Positions 45,979 through 58,300 of a DNA stretch of 64,000 bases are shown piece after piece (the first letter of the stretch is position 1; every line of letters starts with the position of its first letter). Source of the stretch: Daldinia sp. FL1419. Its lineage: Eukaryota; Ascomycota; Sordariomycetes; Xylariales; Hypoxylaceae. Where the stretch lies: assembly GCA_025201765.1 (NCBI GenBank), contig MU623404.1:124001-188000 (forward strand), read 5' to 3'. The notes under the pieces are model-generated. The model was not told the origin of the DNA. It saw only the letters and a list, made by a program, of their open reading frames with translations, and made no database searches. Both the position numbers and the translations under genes were made by a program.

Positions 45979-48900
45979 ATGGCTCCGCTACCTATTAAGT
46001 TCCAGGAGCTCCTGACGCTCGGCAATGTCGGGGTCGAGCAGAGCGCAATTGGATTCAACTCCTGTGTAAGCTTTCTACTGTCGTGATTAACGCTTCGGAG
46101 CTTCGAATCTAACTTTCATCGCACTAGACCCTAGAGTCCGATGCTTTCATTTGCATAAGAGAAAAGAAGAGCGAGTCCGCGCAACCCGAAGTCGTCATCA
46201 TTGACCTCAAGCACGGAAACACTGTGACACGCCGACCCATCAAGGCCGACAGTGCTATTATGCATTGGTCGAAGCAGATCATCGCCCTCCGAGCACAATC
46301 GAGAACACTGCAGATTTTCGACCTGGAAAAGAAAGCAAAGCTAAAGTCTGCTACCATGAATGAAGATGTTGTCTTCTGGAAGTGGGTTAGCGAGTCAACT
46401 TTAGGGTTGGTTACCGAAACCTCAGTATTCCACTGGGATATCTACGACAGCTCGCAAGCTGCGCCCGTTGAGGTCTTCAAGCGAAATGCCAACTTGAATG
46501 TATGTTATCCCTCTAGATATGTTTTCTCCCCCCGGAGCTCGCTAGCTAACTAATTCCGAATTAGGGATGCCAAATCATAAACTACCGAACTAACAGTGAC
46601 GGTAAATGGATGGCTGTGGTTGGTATTTCCCAGCAGGCGGGCCGTGTAGTCGGCAGTCTTCAGCTATACTCCAAGGACAGAGGCATCAGCCAAGCGATCG
46701 AAGGTCACGCAGCCACATTTGGTACCCTTAGAATAGAAGGCGAGCCTGCAGATACTAAGGTCTTCTCCTTCGCAGTCCGGACTGCCACGGGTGCCAAACT
46801 CCATATCGTCGAGATCGATCACCCTGAGGGCAACCGACCTTTTCAAAAGAAGGCTGTCGACATATTCTTCCCTCCCGAAGCCACGAACGATTTTCCTGTC
46901 GCCATGCAAGTTTCTCAGAAATATGGCATTGTTTACATGGTAACAAAGTACGGATTTATCCACCTCTACGATCTCGAGACTGGCAGCACCATCTTCATGA
47001 ACAGAATTTCTAGTGAAACTATCTTTACGACGTGTGCCGACACCGAGTCGACTGGTATTCTTGGTATAAACAGAAAGGGCCAGGTACTCTTCGTTTCTGT
47101 CGACGAATCAACCATGGTTGACTATCTCCTTCAAAACCCGGCAAATACGGAAATTGCTGTAAAGATGGCCTCGCGAGCTGGACTTCCTGGTGCGGATCAG
47201 CTCTATATGCGCCAGTTTGAGCAATTATTCAATTCGGGCGATTACGAAGGTGCTGCCAAGGTTGCTGCCAACTCTCCTCGAGGCTTCTTACGAACTACGG
47301 AGACTATCAATAAGTTCAAGAATCTTCCAGCACCTCCTGGGAAAATGTCCTATATCCTTCAATACTTTGGAATGCTTCTTGACAAGTCTACTCCTCTCAA
47401 TAAGACCGAAACTCTCGAACTCGCTGTGCCTGTCCTATCTCAAAATCGCAAGCATCTTCTCGAAAAGTGGGCGAAGGAAGGCAAGCTGGACTTTTCCGAA
47501 GAGCTTGGTGATCTGATCCGACCACACGACGTTACTTTAGCTCTGGCAGTATACCTGAAGGCTAACGCTCCTCATAAGGTTGTCGCTTCTTTTGCCGAAT
47601 TGGGCCAGTTTGACAAGATCCTGCCATACTGTGACCAGACTGGGTACCAACCGGATTGGATCACCTTGCTACAACATATCGTTCGTGTAAATCCAGAACG
47701 TGGTGCAGAATTCGCAACTTCTCTAGCTAGCCATCAAGGCGGATCGTTGATTGATATTGAGCGTGTGGTCGATGTCTTCCAATCACAGGGTATGGTTCAA
47801 CAAGCCACAGCATTTCTGCTCGAGGCACTCAAGGAGAACAAGCCGGAGCATGGCCACCTACAGACTAGGCTTCTTGAGATGAATTTGATGAATGCGCCTC
47901 AAGTGGCAGATGCGATTTTGGGCAACAATCTATTTTCGCATTTCGACAAGGCTCGTATTGGGAGCTTGTGTGAGCAGACGGGACTGTACCAAAAAGCGCT
48001 GGAGCTTTATGAGGACCCAGCTGCCATTAAGCGAGTCATTGTGGGCATTCCCGGAACTCCAAACTTCAATGCGGATTGGCTGGTCAACTATTTCGGTCAA
48101 CTTTCGGTAGAACAGTCCTTGGAATGCCTTGACGCTATGATGAAGGCGAATATCCGCCAAAACCTTCAGTCAGTTGTCCAAATTGCGACCAAATATTCCG
48201 AACTCCTTGGCCCTACCAACCTGATCGACCTCTTCGAGAAGTACAAGACTCATGAAGGCCTCTTCTTCTACCTTGGTAGTATTGTCAACCTCTCCCAAGA
48301 GCCAGATGTCCACTTCAAGTATATTGAAGCAGCCACCAAGATGGGCCAGTTCAACGAAGTTGAGAGAATTTGCAGAGACAGTAACTTTTATAACCCAGAG
48401 AAAGTCAAGAACTTCCTTAAAGAAGCAAAGCTCACTGAGATGCTCCCATTGATCATTGTCTGCGACAGACACAACTTCGTTCACGACCTAATCCTCTACT
48501 TGTACCAGAACCAACGATTCAATGCGATCGAGGTTTACGTGCAGCGCGTCAACCCGGGCAGGACCCCCGAGGTGATTGGTGGCCTGCTTGACGTTGACTG
48601 TGACGAATCTGTAATCAAGAATCTCCTCACTACCGTTAACCCTGCATCAATTCCCATTGATGCGTTAGTGCACGAAGTAGAAACCCGTAACCGCCTAAAG
48701 CTACTGTTGCCATTCCTGGAGGCTACTTTGGCTGCTGGTAACCAGCAGCAAGCCGTTTTCAACGCTCTTGCCAAGATCTATATCGACTCCAACAACAATC
48801 CAGAGAAGTTTTTGAAAGAGAACGACCAGTACGATACTTTGAGCGTTGGTAAATACTGCGAGAAACGGGACCCGAACTTGGCGTTCATCGCGTACCAGAA

Positions 48901-51215
48901 GGGCCAAAACGACTTGGAACTAATCAACATTACGAATGAAAACTCCATGTACCGTGCCCAAGCTCGATATGTCTTGGACCGCTCTGATCGCGACCTATGG
49001 ATATTCGTCTTGAGCGAAAATAATATCCACCGTCGATCGGTTATTGACCAGGTTGTTGCGACGGCTGTTCCTGAATGTAGTGATCCTGCAAAGGTCTCCG
49101 AGGCTGTTGCATCGTTCTTAGCGGCTGATCTTCCTGGTGAGCTTATTGAACTCCTAGAGAAGATAGTCTTGGAGCCTTCGCCCTTTAATGACAACCCAAG
49201 TCTCCAAAACTTGCTTATCCTCACTGCCGCACGAGCGGATAAGAGTAGAGTTATGGACTACATTCACCGTCTTGACTCGTTTAACCCCGACGAGTGTGCG
49301 CAGCTTTGTATTGATGTTGGTCTCCATGAAGAGGCCTTCGAGATTTACAAGAAGGTTGGTAATAAGACGGCAGCTGTTGAAGTCTTGGTGGAGCACGTTG
49401 TTAGTATCGACCGCGCCAGTGCATTCGCCGAAGATGTGGACATCCCGGAGGTTTGGAGTAGAGTCGCAAAGGCTCAGCTTGATGGTCTACGTGTAGCGGA
49501 TGCCATTGAGTCCTATATTAGGGCTGGCGATGCTCGCAACTACCTCGAAGTCATTGAGGTTGCGACTCATGCTGGAAAGGATGAAGAGTTGGTTAAGTAC
49601 CTCCGGATGGCACGCAAGACTCTCCGCGAACCCCCGATCGACACAGGTCTTGCCTTCTGTTACGCCCGGCTAGATCAGCTAGGAGAGTTAGAAGACTTCC
49701 TCCGAGGCACCAATGTGGCCAATATCGAGGAATCCGGTGACAAAGCTGCCGAGGAAGGACTTCACAAAGCCGCGAAGATATTCTACACTAGCATCTCCAA
49801 CTGGTCCAAGCTCGCTACTACGCTTGTCCACCTCGAAGATTACCAAGCAGCTGTCGAATGTGCGCGCAAGGCCAACAATATCAAGGTTTGGAACCAAGTT
49901 CATTCGGCATGTGTTGCCAAGAAGGAATTCCGATTAGCAAAGATTTGTGGTCTCAACTTGATTGTCGATGCGGAGCAACTGCAGGCTCTTGTCAAGCAAT
50001 ATGAATCAGAAGGTTTCTTCGACGAGCTCATCGACCTACTTGAACAGGGACTTGGCCTCGAGCGTGCCCACATGGGTATGTTCACCGAGTTGGGTATTGC
50101 GTTGTCCAAGTACCACCCCGAGAGACTCATGGAGCACATCAAATTGTTCTGGAGCAGAATGAACCTGCCCAAGTTAATTCGTGCTTGCGAGGATGCCAAT
50201 CTGTGGCCCGAACTAGTCTTCTGCTACTACCACTATGACGAATTTGATAATGCTGCGCTGGCTGTGATGGAGCGTGCGCAAAATTCGTGGGAGCACCAGC
50301 AATTCAAGGATATCATTGTCAAGGTTGCCAACCTTGAGATTTACTACCGCGCCATTAACTTCTACCTTGAACAACATCCTTCTCTCTTGACCGATCTCCT
50401 TCAAGTTCTCACACCACGTATTGATGTCAACCGAGTTGTTCGCATGTTCCAGAAGTCCGACAACCTACCGTTGATTAAGCCCTTCTTGCTCAATGTACAG
50501 ACCCAGAACAAGCGAACGGTAAACGACGCCATCAACGATCTTCTTATCGAAGAGGAGGACTATAAGACTCTGCGGGACTCGGTGGAGAACTATGACAACT
50601 ATGACGCAGTTGAGCTTGCCGCTCGTTTGGAGAAGCATGATCTTGTCTTCTTCAGACAGATTGCTGCTAACATCTACCGCAAGACCAAGAGATGGGAGAA
50701 GTCCATTGCTTTATCGAAGCAGGACAAGCTTTACAAGGATGCTATTGAGACAGCAGCTATTTCCGGTAAGCCGGAGGTTGTCGAGGAGCTTCTCCGTTAC
50801 GTAAGTCCCCCCTTTTAACCTTGGAACTAAACTACTTTGCTAACTATCTTCCCAGTTCGTCGACATCGGCAGCCGCGAGTGCTATGTTGGTATGCTTTAT
50901 GCCTGCTACGACCTCATCCGTCCCGATACGGTACTGGAGCTATCGTGGCGTAACGGTCTGAACGACTTTACCATGCCCTACATGATCAATCTTCTTTGCA
51001 ACCAGACTAAGGAAATAGCAGCGCTCAAGGCTGACAATGAAGAACGAAAGGCTAAGGAGACGGCCCAGGAGAAGCACGAAGATGAGACGCCTATCCTAGG
51101 TGGCAATCGTCTGATGATTACCGCCGGGCCTGCTACTACTGGCGGAAGCATGTCCCCAGCTCCTTTCGCGCAACCCAATGGTTTCACACCTCAGGCTACG
51201 GGTTTTGGCTTCTAA
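45979..51215 (+). CDS. CHC1: Clathrin heavy chain
   Basis: Four exons, 45979-46065, 46128-46499, 46565-50800 and 50856-51215, give 1684 aa, the usual length. The protein forms the legs of clathrin triskelions that coat vesicles at the trans-Golgi and plasma membrane. The start MAPLPIKFQELLTLGNVGVE and TLESDAFICIREK belong to the N-terminal beta-propeller (to about aa 330), where cargo adaptors bind. Then come the ankle/linker helices and seven CHCR repeats (about aa 530-1560; for example LKNFLKEAKLTEMLPLIIVCDR and AKICGLNLIVDAEQLQALVK). The C-terminus has the trimerisation region (CYDLIRPDTVLELSWRNGLNDFTMPYMI) and a Gly/Pro-rich tail. Introns of 62, 65 and 55 bp cluster at the two ends; the 4.2-kb central exon is intact. 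Confidence 0.98.
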
Positions 51216-52103
51216 ACCATGCTAGTACAAGGTTCTGAGCCATCAAAATCCAGTATCCCAAGTATGGGAGTCTTTACCCGGGGTGCTTATGATACCCCCA
51301 AGTTCAGCACGCCTCATTAGAAGCGATCTATTTAATGTCGCCAAATACTCGCTCGAGGGCGGCGGGTGCGGTGGATCTTTGGGGAGTTCGTCATAGAAAA
51401 AGTTGTGGATTTTGCAATAATGTAACTGGCGGAAAAGGATCTTGGCAGACACCAGGACTATGAGAGCCGTCAAGAGGGCAATGTCACTTGTGCCAAGTAC
51501 AGCACAAGGTCTGCTACTCGGATCCCCTCTGCTACGTCGGGCGTCTAGCCACGAGGATCGCACTTAGCTGTATTTGTAAGATAGCATAATGAGACTTTGT
51601 TACGATGAAGCTCGTAGCAGTAAGGAAGTGTGAGTGATACCTAACCCAGCGACTTGAAGTATCGGTGAGTCTTAATTCCGTAATCTGTAGCTATATTCGT
51701 AGGCAAAGATTTGATGCAAAGATTTAATGCAATGGATGTTTGCTCGCAGGTGTCACTGTAGTTCTCGGCAAACTAGACGGCTTATCGAGTACGCTTTTAT
51801 ATTAGCCATGCTAGGAAACCCTGTTTTGGTATTTTTGCTGTTGTAACCTTGCAGGGTAACGACTGATAGGTATGTGGCATTCCGATAGGCTCGCATATTT
51901 CTCCATCCCGTTCTCCTCGTCTTATCTGTCGCATCGTGCTAGGCCGAGGGTGCGCCTGACTCCGATAGGAGAGGAGGGGGTTTTGTTTGAGGGTATACCG
52001 TGGGGAATATATAGACACATGCATGGCATGAGAGGGCTACGATGTGAAGGAGGACTTTGCGAGTATACTCTTCGCATGGCTGTTACAGTCCTACTTACTC
52101 ATC
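51216..52103. other. Spacer between clathrin heavy chain and GH127 genes
   Basis: The clathrin 3' flank and the GH127 promoter. The minus-strand open frame at 51243-51563 begins at GTG, lacks an early ATG and matches no family I know, so it is not called as a gene. Confidence 0.45.
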
Positions 52104-55013
52104 ATGGTACTACTTCGCTCTTGTGTAGCTTACGCGGCGTTGGCTGGCGGTGCTCAAGCAGCTGCGATTTCTAGATCGTCCTATGGAGACGGGAATTCAC
52201 GTAGGCTTTTCGAGGTCCTCGAGATTCGGGAGTCGTCGAGCTAACTGTTGCTTGCTAGTCGTGCAGCCGGTGTTTAAGCCGTTGGACCTAGGCTCGATTA
52301 AACCCCTGGGATGGTTTAAAGACCAGCTTGAGCTCGAGGCGGCGGGATTGTCGGGGAATATGTTTGACTTCTATCGCTTCGTACATGACTCGAGGTATAT
52401 TGGCGGATCGACTGAGTATTCTGGTCTAAGGTAGGTTTTGCATAGGGTCCTGGTTTCTAATAAGGGTTGGCTTTAAAGGGAGTAAGACTGTTGAGATGTA
52501 TACCCTCGTATCTGATAAACAGTGTGACACGGGAGAAGGATCTTGAAGAAATATACTAATTATTATATGCGAATAGTGAAGCTTCGCCTTACTGGTTCAA
52601 CGGTCTCGTCCCTCTAGCTTTTGGGCTAGGCGATGAGAGGGTCCTCGGCCAGGTGAAGTATTATCTGGACTATATCCTTGACCACCAGCAAGAAGATGGG
52701 TGGATTGGGTGGGAGACCACGCAAGCTACGAGAGGACTTTGGGCGCGGTGCTTGGTTCTGCTGGGGCTTATACAATATGCGGAAGCAGATCCTACGCAGA
52801 CGGAGCGTATCGTCGACGCCATGCACCGATATGTCGTTCTTGCGCATAGTAGTAAGTCTGCCTAGTATCTGTTGCTATAAGAAATGGGTTCAGCTTTGCA
52901 AAATTTCATAACTACCTATTGATATTATGGATTCTTGCTATAGGAGACTTTACTATTCAGAACTAACTTTGCTTGTTATAGTGCTTCAGAATAACTATAC
53001 CGGCCTTCTCGTACACGAGAATGATACGTACGACACTGCTGGGTTTGGAGTAGGTCGGACTCATGAGCTGCATATCCCACTGCAGTGGCTTCTGGAACGA
53101 TACCCGCGGAATAACTCTGAGGTTATCTGGGAAACCATGGATCTCATGATCGAAGGGGGTGTATTAGTGAGTGATATTTTATTACTGGCCCTTCATCGTA
53201 CTTTCAAATATGGCCGCAATGAGTATAAATGAGGTGTAGGAAACAAGGAGAGAAAGGATTTAAGTAGCTGACTTGGATACTACAGTGGGGAGCAGACTGG
53301 AGAAAATTCTGGACTGATGAAGCGTACCCGCACGTCCTATACGAGAATACTCCTTTCGACTTGAGCTGGGTCTTTATCCACGGCGTTAATATGGCACAGG
53401 GTAAGCTATAAAAGGAGACAACAAAACATTCCGTATAATTCACCCCTAATCTAAATTCCTATAAGGGCTGAGATACCCCCTATCCCTCTACCGCAACAGC
53501 GGCGACAAAGCCCTCAAGGCGCAAACCAGAAAAGCCGTCGACCTGCTGGCGAAATACCACCGCTCACTCGCGGGCACGATCATCGCCGACGAATACATCT
53601 CCGACTTGAACCCCAGCAGAGGAGCCGAGTTGTGTATTGCGGCTGAAGTCATGTTCTCTTCGGCGTATATCTACCAGTATCTAGGTGACAACGATATCGC
53701 CGATTGGGCTGAGCAGACTGCCTTTAATGCTTTTCCCGTTTCAGTATCGGCGGACTGGTGGTCGCATCAGTATGTCCAGCAGGAGAATCAGGTGTGTATC
53801 TGTCTATCGAATGGGCTTCCTATCCCGCTAATACTCGCTTCATAGCCCTGGTCTCGAAACCTGAGCACCGATGACCTCTGGTGGGACGTAGACTCCTATG
53901 CCAATGTGTTTGGTCTTGAGCCGAACTATGTAAGCCGGTTCCATCTTCTCCTTGTCCCCCTTTTTAATATCTTACTATACTAGCTATACTGCTCTCTTGT
54001 CCAAAGCTAACCTTGCATAGCCATGGTAAGCCATTCTCCCCTCCCCGTGGCCCCAAACCAACGCCTACCTAACTAACCACCACAACCACAGCTGTACAGT
54101 CAACCACCCCCAAGCCTACCCGAAATTCCTCGCCAACTCCTTCGCCGTAACCCCCAACAACAGCCTAGCCCACATCTTCCTCGTCCCCGGCACGGCCGCC
54201 ACCACCCTCCAAGACTCCAACTCAGTCCACGTCTCGGTCAACACGACCTACCCCTTCGGCCACACCCTCACATACACCATCTCCGCCACCTCCCCCTTCG
54301 ACTTCGCGATCCGCATCCCGGGGTGGGCCGATCCCTCCCTCAGCACACTCACCGCCAATGCCTCCACATCGGGAATCTCCAGCACGACTCTCTCCCCGGA
54401 CGCCTCCAACCTACACCACATCCCCCTCCCCTCCGGCCTCAGCACCACCACCCTCCGCCTCTCCACAACCCCCTACTCCCTCCCCCGCGCCAACAACACC
54501 GCCGCAATCTACTACGGCGCGCTCCTCTACGCCCTCGCCATCGAGCACGACATCCGCGCCGCCCCCCCCATCGAATACCGCACCGGCAAGACCCTCCCCC
54601 CCTCAACCACCGACCCGCACGGCCACACCCGCGACTACGTCCTCACGCCCAAGCCCGGCAGCAAGTGGAACATCGCCATCGACCCCACCCAGATCCGCGT
54701 CGTCCGGAGGCGGGGGAGCGGAACCGAGGCTACGTTCGAAGAGCACTTGGACGATATCCTCCAAGTTGGCAGCGACGAGTTGAACAACCCGGTTTGGGAC
54801 CTAGGCGCTCCGCCCGTCGAACTGCGTGTCGCAGCCGTAGAAATCGACTGGCCAATCGTCATGGACACGGCCGCCGACCCAGGAACCTTCGACGTGAAGA
54901 CCAAGGGAAAGCCGTTTTACGCGCGCTTTGTGCCCTACGGTTCGAGTAAATTGCACATGGCGTTGCTCCCCGTCGTTGAACTAGATGATTTAGATTTCAA
55001 CGCATCAGACTAA
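52104..55013 (+). CDS. Secreted GH127 (DUF1680) beta-L-arabinofuranosidase-like enzyme
   Basis: Nine exons: 52104-52200, 52259-52430, 52577-52851, 52982-53166, 53286-53400, 53466-53791, 53846-53929, 54021-54025 (5 nt) and 54092-55013, giving 726 aa. The first about 22 residues (MVLLRSCVAYAALAGGAQA) form a signal peptide with an AxA-type end. The (alpha/alpha)6-barrel signatures of DUF1680 follow: FKPLDLGSIKPLGWFKDQL, YWFNGLVPLAFGLGDE, DGWIGWETTQ, FGVGRTHELHIPLQWLLERY and MFSSAYIYQYLGD. The residues matching the bacterial HypBA1 zinc/nucleophile set are Glu336 and Cys338 (GAELCIAAE) and Cys420-Cys421 (PNYPCCTVNHPQ), Cys420 being the expected nucleophile. Exons 8/9 split its codon. The enzyme should cut L-arabinofuranosyl ends from plant or glycoprotein glycans outside the cell; substrate is inferred. 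Several N-glycosylation sites lie in the beta-sandwich half. Exon 9 is far more C-rich than exons 1-7. Confidence 0.92.
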
Positions 55014-55325
55014 GGCAACCATCCCGCATTGGGTATTCATAGTATCGTATCACATCACATCACATCACATCACATCACAGACATATCCACAGAAATAAGA
55101 TAATAGATAGAATGAACGCATATTTATAATGATAAAAGCATTTGTTTTGCTTTTTCGCGTAGAGTAAACCTGAAGTAGGGAAAAAGGGACACATGAGAAA
55201 AAGTCCACACCAACCCCTGAGTACCGTCTCCGTTCCTGGAACACACCAGCCGAAAGCCTCGCAAGTAGGATACCGTTACTCCACTATATATTCCGTAATT
55301 TAACTTTTTCATAATAGATCTGTGC
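55014..55325. other. Spacer between convergent GH127 and pyruvate carboxylase genes
   Basis: 312 bp shared by both 3' ends, with the pentanucleotide array listed separately and AT-rich sequence suited to polyadenylation on both strands. Confidence 0.5.
55049..55079 (+). repeat. ATCAC pentanucleotide microsatellite, about 6 copies
   Basis: Perfect CACAT/ATCAC repeat in the short convergent spacer, directly downstream of the GH127 stop codon. Confidence 0.9.
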
Positions 55326-58300
55326 TCAAGGTTTGACGATCTTGCACACTAGGTCTGATCCGTCGACGGAATCGCCCTCTCTTACTTGGAGGTCTGAGAC
55401 CTTACCATTGTGAGGAGCTGAGATAACCATTTCCTATTGAATATTAGTAAAACAATCTCGGATATATATCATATTGAGGTGATAGCAAACTTACCATCTT
55501 CATGGCGCTGAGAACAGCTAATGGGTCTCCCTTCTTGACCTCGGAGCCTTCGTGGACTCTCAACTCAACCAAGACACCAGCCATCGGAGCACCAACCTGG
55601 CTGGAATCACCGGGGTTGGCCTTAAGTCGGCTAACGTTCTCGACGCTAGCCTTCTTGTCGTCAACAGTGACTTGACGAACTTCACCGTTCATCTCGTAGA
55701 ACACCTCTCGCTGGCCTGTGTTCTCGGACAGAGGACCAACAGCGAGCAGCTTCAGGATAAGAACCTTACCCTTCTCTAGCTCAACGTGGAACTCTTCTCC
55801 AATTTGAGGTGCAGAGAGGAAGTACTTGGTCGGCAGAACCGAAAGGTCACCGAACTTCTGGACAAACTTCTTGTAGTCATCGAAGACCTTAGGGTACATG
55901 AGGTAGGAGGCCACGTCAGTCTCACTAACTTGGCCCCATTTCTGCACCAGCTCGGAGCGCGTCTTCTTGAAGTCGACGGGGTCGAGGTAAAGACCAGGTC
56001 GCTTGTCGAACTTTCGGCGATTTCGGAGAGCCTTAGAACGAAGAGGCTCGGGGAACCCACCGTAGGGCTGACCCATCATACCCTCAAGGAATTCGAGGAC
56101 TGATCCGGGGAAATCCAACTCTCCAGCTCGGTCGACAACGTCCTTAGGTGAAAGCTTGTTTGAGACCATGAATTGAGCCAAGTCACCAACAACCTTGGAT
56201 GTTGGCGTGACCTTGACGATGTCTCCAAGGAGGTCGTTTGCGTGCTCGTAGGCCTTCTTGGTTTCGGTCCATTGAGAGCCGAGACCAAGCTGGGCAGCCT
56301 GGAACATCATGTTGGTCAGTTGACCGCCCGGGATCTCATGTTCATAGACTTCAGGGTCAGGTCCGATAAGGTGGGCCTCAAAAGGCGAGTACAGAAGACG
56401 CAGTTGCGACCAGTAGGTGTCAAGAGCGCGGACATGTGCAGGGTTTAGACCAGGATCCAGGTCAGTACCCTCAAGCGATGCAATGATAGCGTTGATACTC
56501 GGTTGAGAGGTCATTCCGGAAAGACTGTCTGTGGCAGCATCGACAGCATCAGCGCCAGCTTGAGCACAAGCGACCATAGAAGCGACACCAGTGCCAGCGG
56601 AATCGTGGGTGTGAACGTGAATCGGTAGGTCGGGGTACTTCTTTCGGATGGATCCGATTAGAAGGGTTGCAGCACGGGGCTTTAGCACACCAGCCATATC
56701 CTTGATTCCAAGAACGTCGATATCTAGTGCCACTAGCTTGTCGACTAAGTTGAGGTAATACTCAAGGTTGTACTTCTTCTTGGGGTTCAACATATCTCCG
56801 CTGTAGCAGACAGTGCCTTCAGCTACACCACCGGCCTTCTGCACAGCCTTGATACCAACCTCAAGCTGGTCGATGTCGTTCAAGGCGTCAAACACACGGA
56901 AGATATCGACACCGTTCTTCTTCGCTTGGTCGACGAAATGGTCGATAGCATTATCGGGAAGCGAAGCATAAGCCACACCATTCGCTCCTCGAAGAAGCAT
57001 TTGGAAGGGAATGTTCGGAACGGCCTTGCGCATCTTGCGAAGGCGGTCCCATGGGTCTTCGTAAAGGAAACGCATGGCGACATCGAATGTAGCACCTCCC
57101 CAGCATTCCAAACTGTACAGGTTGGACAGAGCATGACTGGTCTCCTTTGCAATTCCTAGGAGATCGATTGTTCGTACGCGAGTCGCCAACAAAGACTGGT
57201 GAGCATCACGCCAGGTCGTATCCATCAACAAACAACCCTTGTACTGTCGAACAGCCTTGGCAAACGCCTTGGGGCCTTGTTCGAGGATGATTTGTCTCCA
57301 GCCCTTAGTGGAGGGTTGCGTGGTATCAATCTTCGAGCCATTAGCATCCAGAAGTTCTGGGAGGATGATGTCACCCTTGAACTTGGGCTCTCCGATCTGG
57401 CCCTTGATACTACTTCCGTTGACGGCGATATCACCAAGGTAGGCGAGCAGCTTCTGGGCACGGTTCTGACTACCGATGAGGTCGAAGAGCTGAGGAGTAT
57501 CATCGATAAACGTGGTCCAGCAGTTACCATCGATGAAAGTGGGATGCGTTAACAGCGATGCGAGGAAAGGAATGTTCGTCTTCACACCACGGATACGGAA
57601 TTCGATGAGAGCTCGGAGAATCTTTCGGCGCGCAATCTCGTAGGTCGAACCGTGGCATGTGCACTTGACTAACATGGAGTCATAATACGGGGTGATGACT
57701 GCACCCGCGAAACCGTTGCCACCATCGAGACGAACTCCATTACCACCAGCGGACCTGTATACTTCGATCTTTCCGGTATCAGGTTGGAACTGCTTTGCCG
57801 GGTCTTCGGTAGTGATTCGGCACTGGATCGCGAAGCCTCGCGTTGAAATTCGGTCTTGGGTTAAGCCGAGTTGTTGTAACGAAGCACCCGCGGCAATTTG
57901 AATCTGAGCAGCAACAATATCAATACCGGTGATTTCCTCGGTAATGGTATGCTCGACCTGAATACGCGGGTTGATTTCAATGAAGTAGTAGCGGTTCTGT
58001 TGGTCGACTAAGAACTCTGCGGTACCCGCATTTCGGTAATTCACGGACTTGGCCAGCTTCACAGCGTCGGCCAAAATGGCGTCTCGGGTCTCCGCGGGAA
58101 GATCTTTGGCGGGTGCGATTTCAACCACCTTTTGATGTCTCCGCTGGACCGAGCAGTCTCGCTCATACAGGTGTACAATGTTGCCGTGGTTATCTCCTAG
58201 TAGTTGGACTTCGATGTGCTTCGGCTTATCCAAGAAACGTTCAACAAACACCGTACCATTTCCGAAAGCCGTCTTGGCCTCGGAAGTAGCTCTCTCAAAG

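Noticed and set aside
51243..51563. 106-codon minus-strand open frame after clathrin heavy chain
   Set aside because: The first codon is GTG and no ATG occurs until near the end. It has one hydrophobic stretch but no recognisable family, and it overlaps the clathrin 3' flank.
54323..54949. 208-codon frame rich in Arg, His and Pro inside the GH127 gene
   Set aside because: It is the +1/+2 shadow of the C-rich last exon; the GH127 frame has clear family motifs.
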